Source of the DNA: Bacillota bacterium
Lineage (GTDB): Bacteria; Bacillota; Clostridia; Christensenellales; Aristaeellaceae
Reading direction: 5' to 3'
Assembly: GCA_023458835.1 (NCBI GenBank)
Contig: JAEWWY010000104.1
Location: 1 to 7,367, forward strand
Length of the DNA stretch: 7,367 nucleotides
How positions within the stretch are numbered: the first letter of the stretch is position 1; each line of letters opens with the position of its first letter. The notes beneath the pieces are model-generated. The model made no database searches, was not told the origin of the DNA, and worked only from the letters and a program-made list of their open reading frames with translations. A program made the translations under genes and the position numbers. This document shows, piece by piece, positions 6,789 to 7,367 of the stretch.

Positions 6789-7367
6789 TTATCTTCTCTT
6801 TTTCACGGCCGCCACCGCCGCCATGATGGCGGGAATCAGGATCATGGTGACGATCGCCTCAGGGATGCCGTTGGGCAGCGCTACGCCAAAGAACAGAAAT
6901 TTGCCGGCGGCGCTGGCATATTGGGCAAGATCGGGTACAGAGCTTATGATCTCCTCCACCCGCTTGCCATACCACAGGTAGATGGAGAGAAGCACGAACA
7001 CGGTATTGGTCAGGCTTCCCGCCAGGCCCGCGGCCCCCCAGGCAATGGAGGCCATGGGCTTTGTTTTGGGAAAAAGCCCGCTCACCAGCTTGAATACGCC
7101 CCATGCCCCCAGGGGAATCAGCAGACGGGGCAAAATGGAGATCATGGGGTTCAGGAAGAAAGCGTCAAAGGGCCCGGCAGGGGAAATCAATGCCCGGATC
7201 AGCGTGCCTGCGCCAAATACAAATGCCAGAATGAGGCCCACGACAGGACCTTCCGCAAGCAAGCCTATGATTACCGGCAAATGGATGGTGGTGATGGCGA
7301 TGCTCCCGATAGGGATCAGGCCCAGGTTGGTGAAGATCAGCAAAATGATGATGGCGGTGAGCATGCC
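6789..7367 (-). CDS. ECF transporter S component, partial (possible pantothenate uptake)
   Basis: The frame is open to the right edge, so the N-terminus is missing; the ATG at 7364 lies at the edge and is probably internal. At least 192 residues are visible, almost all hydrophobic, with about five or six membrane segments. These lie at roughly 1-18, 22-38, 40-58, 75-95, 105-131 and 156-187, counting from that ATG. The pattern IHLPVIIGLLAEGPVVG, FLNPMISILPRLLIP and GSLTNTVFVLLSIYLW is that of substrate-binding S subunits of energy-coupling factor vitamin transporters. The end is basic (KKRR), consistent with a cytoplasmic C-terminus. These S subunits work with a shared EcfT-EcfA module, which is not in the window. 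Substrate cannot be read from the sequence; coaX 15 nt downstream favours pantothenate or a related CoA precursor (PanT-like), by inference only. Riboflavin or another vitamin remains possible. Confidence 0.85.
   Translation of the reverse strand, partial: GMLTAIIILLIFTNLGLIPIGSIAITTIHLPVIIGLLAEGPVVGLILAFVFGAGTLIRALISPAGPFDAFFLNPMISILPRLLIPLGAWGVFKLVSGLFPKTKPMASIAWGAAGLAGSLTNTVFVLLSIYLWYGKRVEEIISSVPDLAQYASAAGKFLFFGVALPNGIPEAIVTMILIPAIMAAVAAVKKRR

Noticed and set aside
1..7367. Mobile elements, CRISPR arrays, tRNA or rRNA genes, phage or defence genes
   Set aside because: No direct repeats, transposase motifs, repeat-spacer pattern or cloverleaf was seen. The window is densely filled with co-oriented housekeeping genes.

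Overview
The window reads as ordinary chromosomal core DNA from a Bacillota (Firmicutes) bacterium, most likely a fairly GC-rich gut-type member of the Clostridia. This rests on the protein styles: an energy-coupling factor (ECF) S component next to a type III pantothenate kinase, an ACT-domain homoserine dehydrogenase, and a cysE-cysS pair. Strong AGGAGG-type ribosome binding sites also fit. The genus cannot be named from the sequence alone. Every supported gene lies on the minus strand, so transcription runs from high to low coordinates. No mobile element, CRISPR array, tRNA or rRNA was seen.

In transcription order there are three blocks. Block 1 (7367 to 4704) is an ECF transporter S component cut by the window edge, then coaX, then hom. 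The gaps are 15 and 12 nt, and each downstream ribosome binding site overlaps the stop codon of the gene before it. The block closes with a strong intrinsic terminator at 4656-4690. Block 2 (4604 to 226) begins with an extended -10 promoter just upstream of ppk1 (polyphosphate kinase). It continues with cysE (serine O-acetyltransferase, 66 nt after ppk1) and cysS (cysteinyl-tRNA synthetase, 29 nt after cysE), and a weaker hairpin at 226-254 probably ends it. Block 3 (112 to the left edge) is the first 37 codons of a secreted protein with a clear signal peptide.

Functionally, block 1 joins probable vitamin uptake, the first step of CoA synthesis and the branch from aspartate semialdehyde to homoserine. 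Block 2 couples the first committed step of cysteine synthesis to the charging of tRNA-Cys, with a polyphosphate enzyme upstream. All complete enzymes have their expected catalytic residues and near-typical lengths. The exception in detail is CysE, which has an altered active-site-proximal loop and a cysteine-rich C-terminal tail.

I found no convincing previously undescribed system. The points most worth a second look are the CysE tail and loop, the ECF-coaX-hom linkage, and a 17-codon micro-ORF that overlaps the start of the secreted protein gene.
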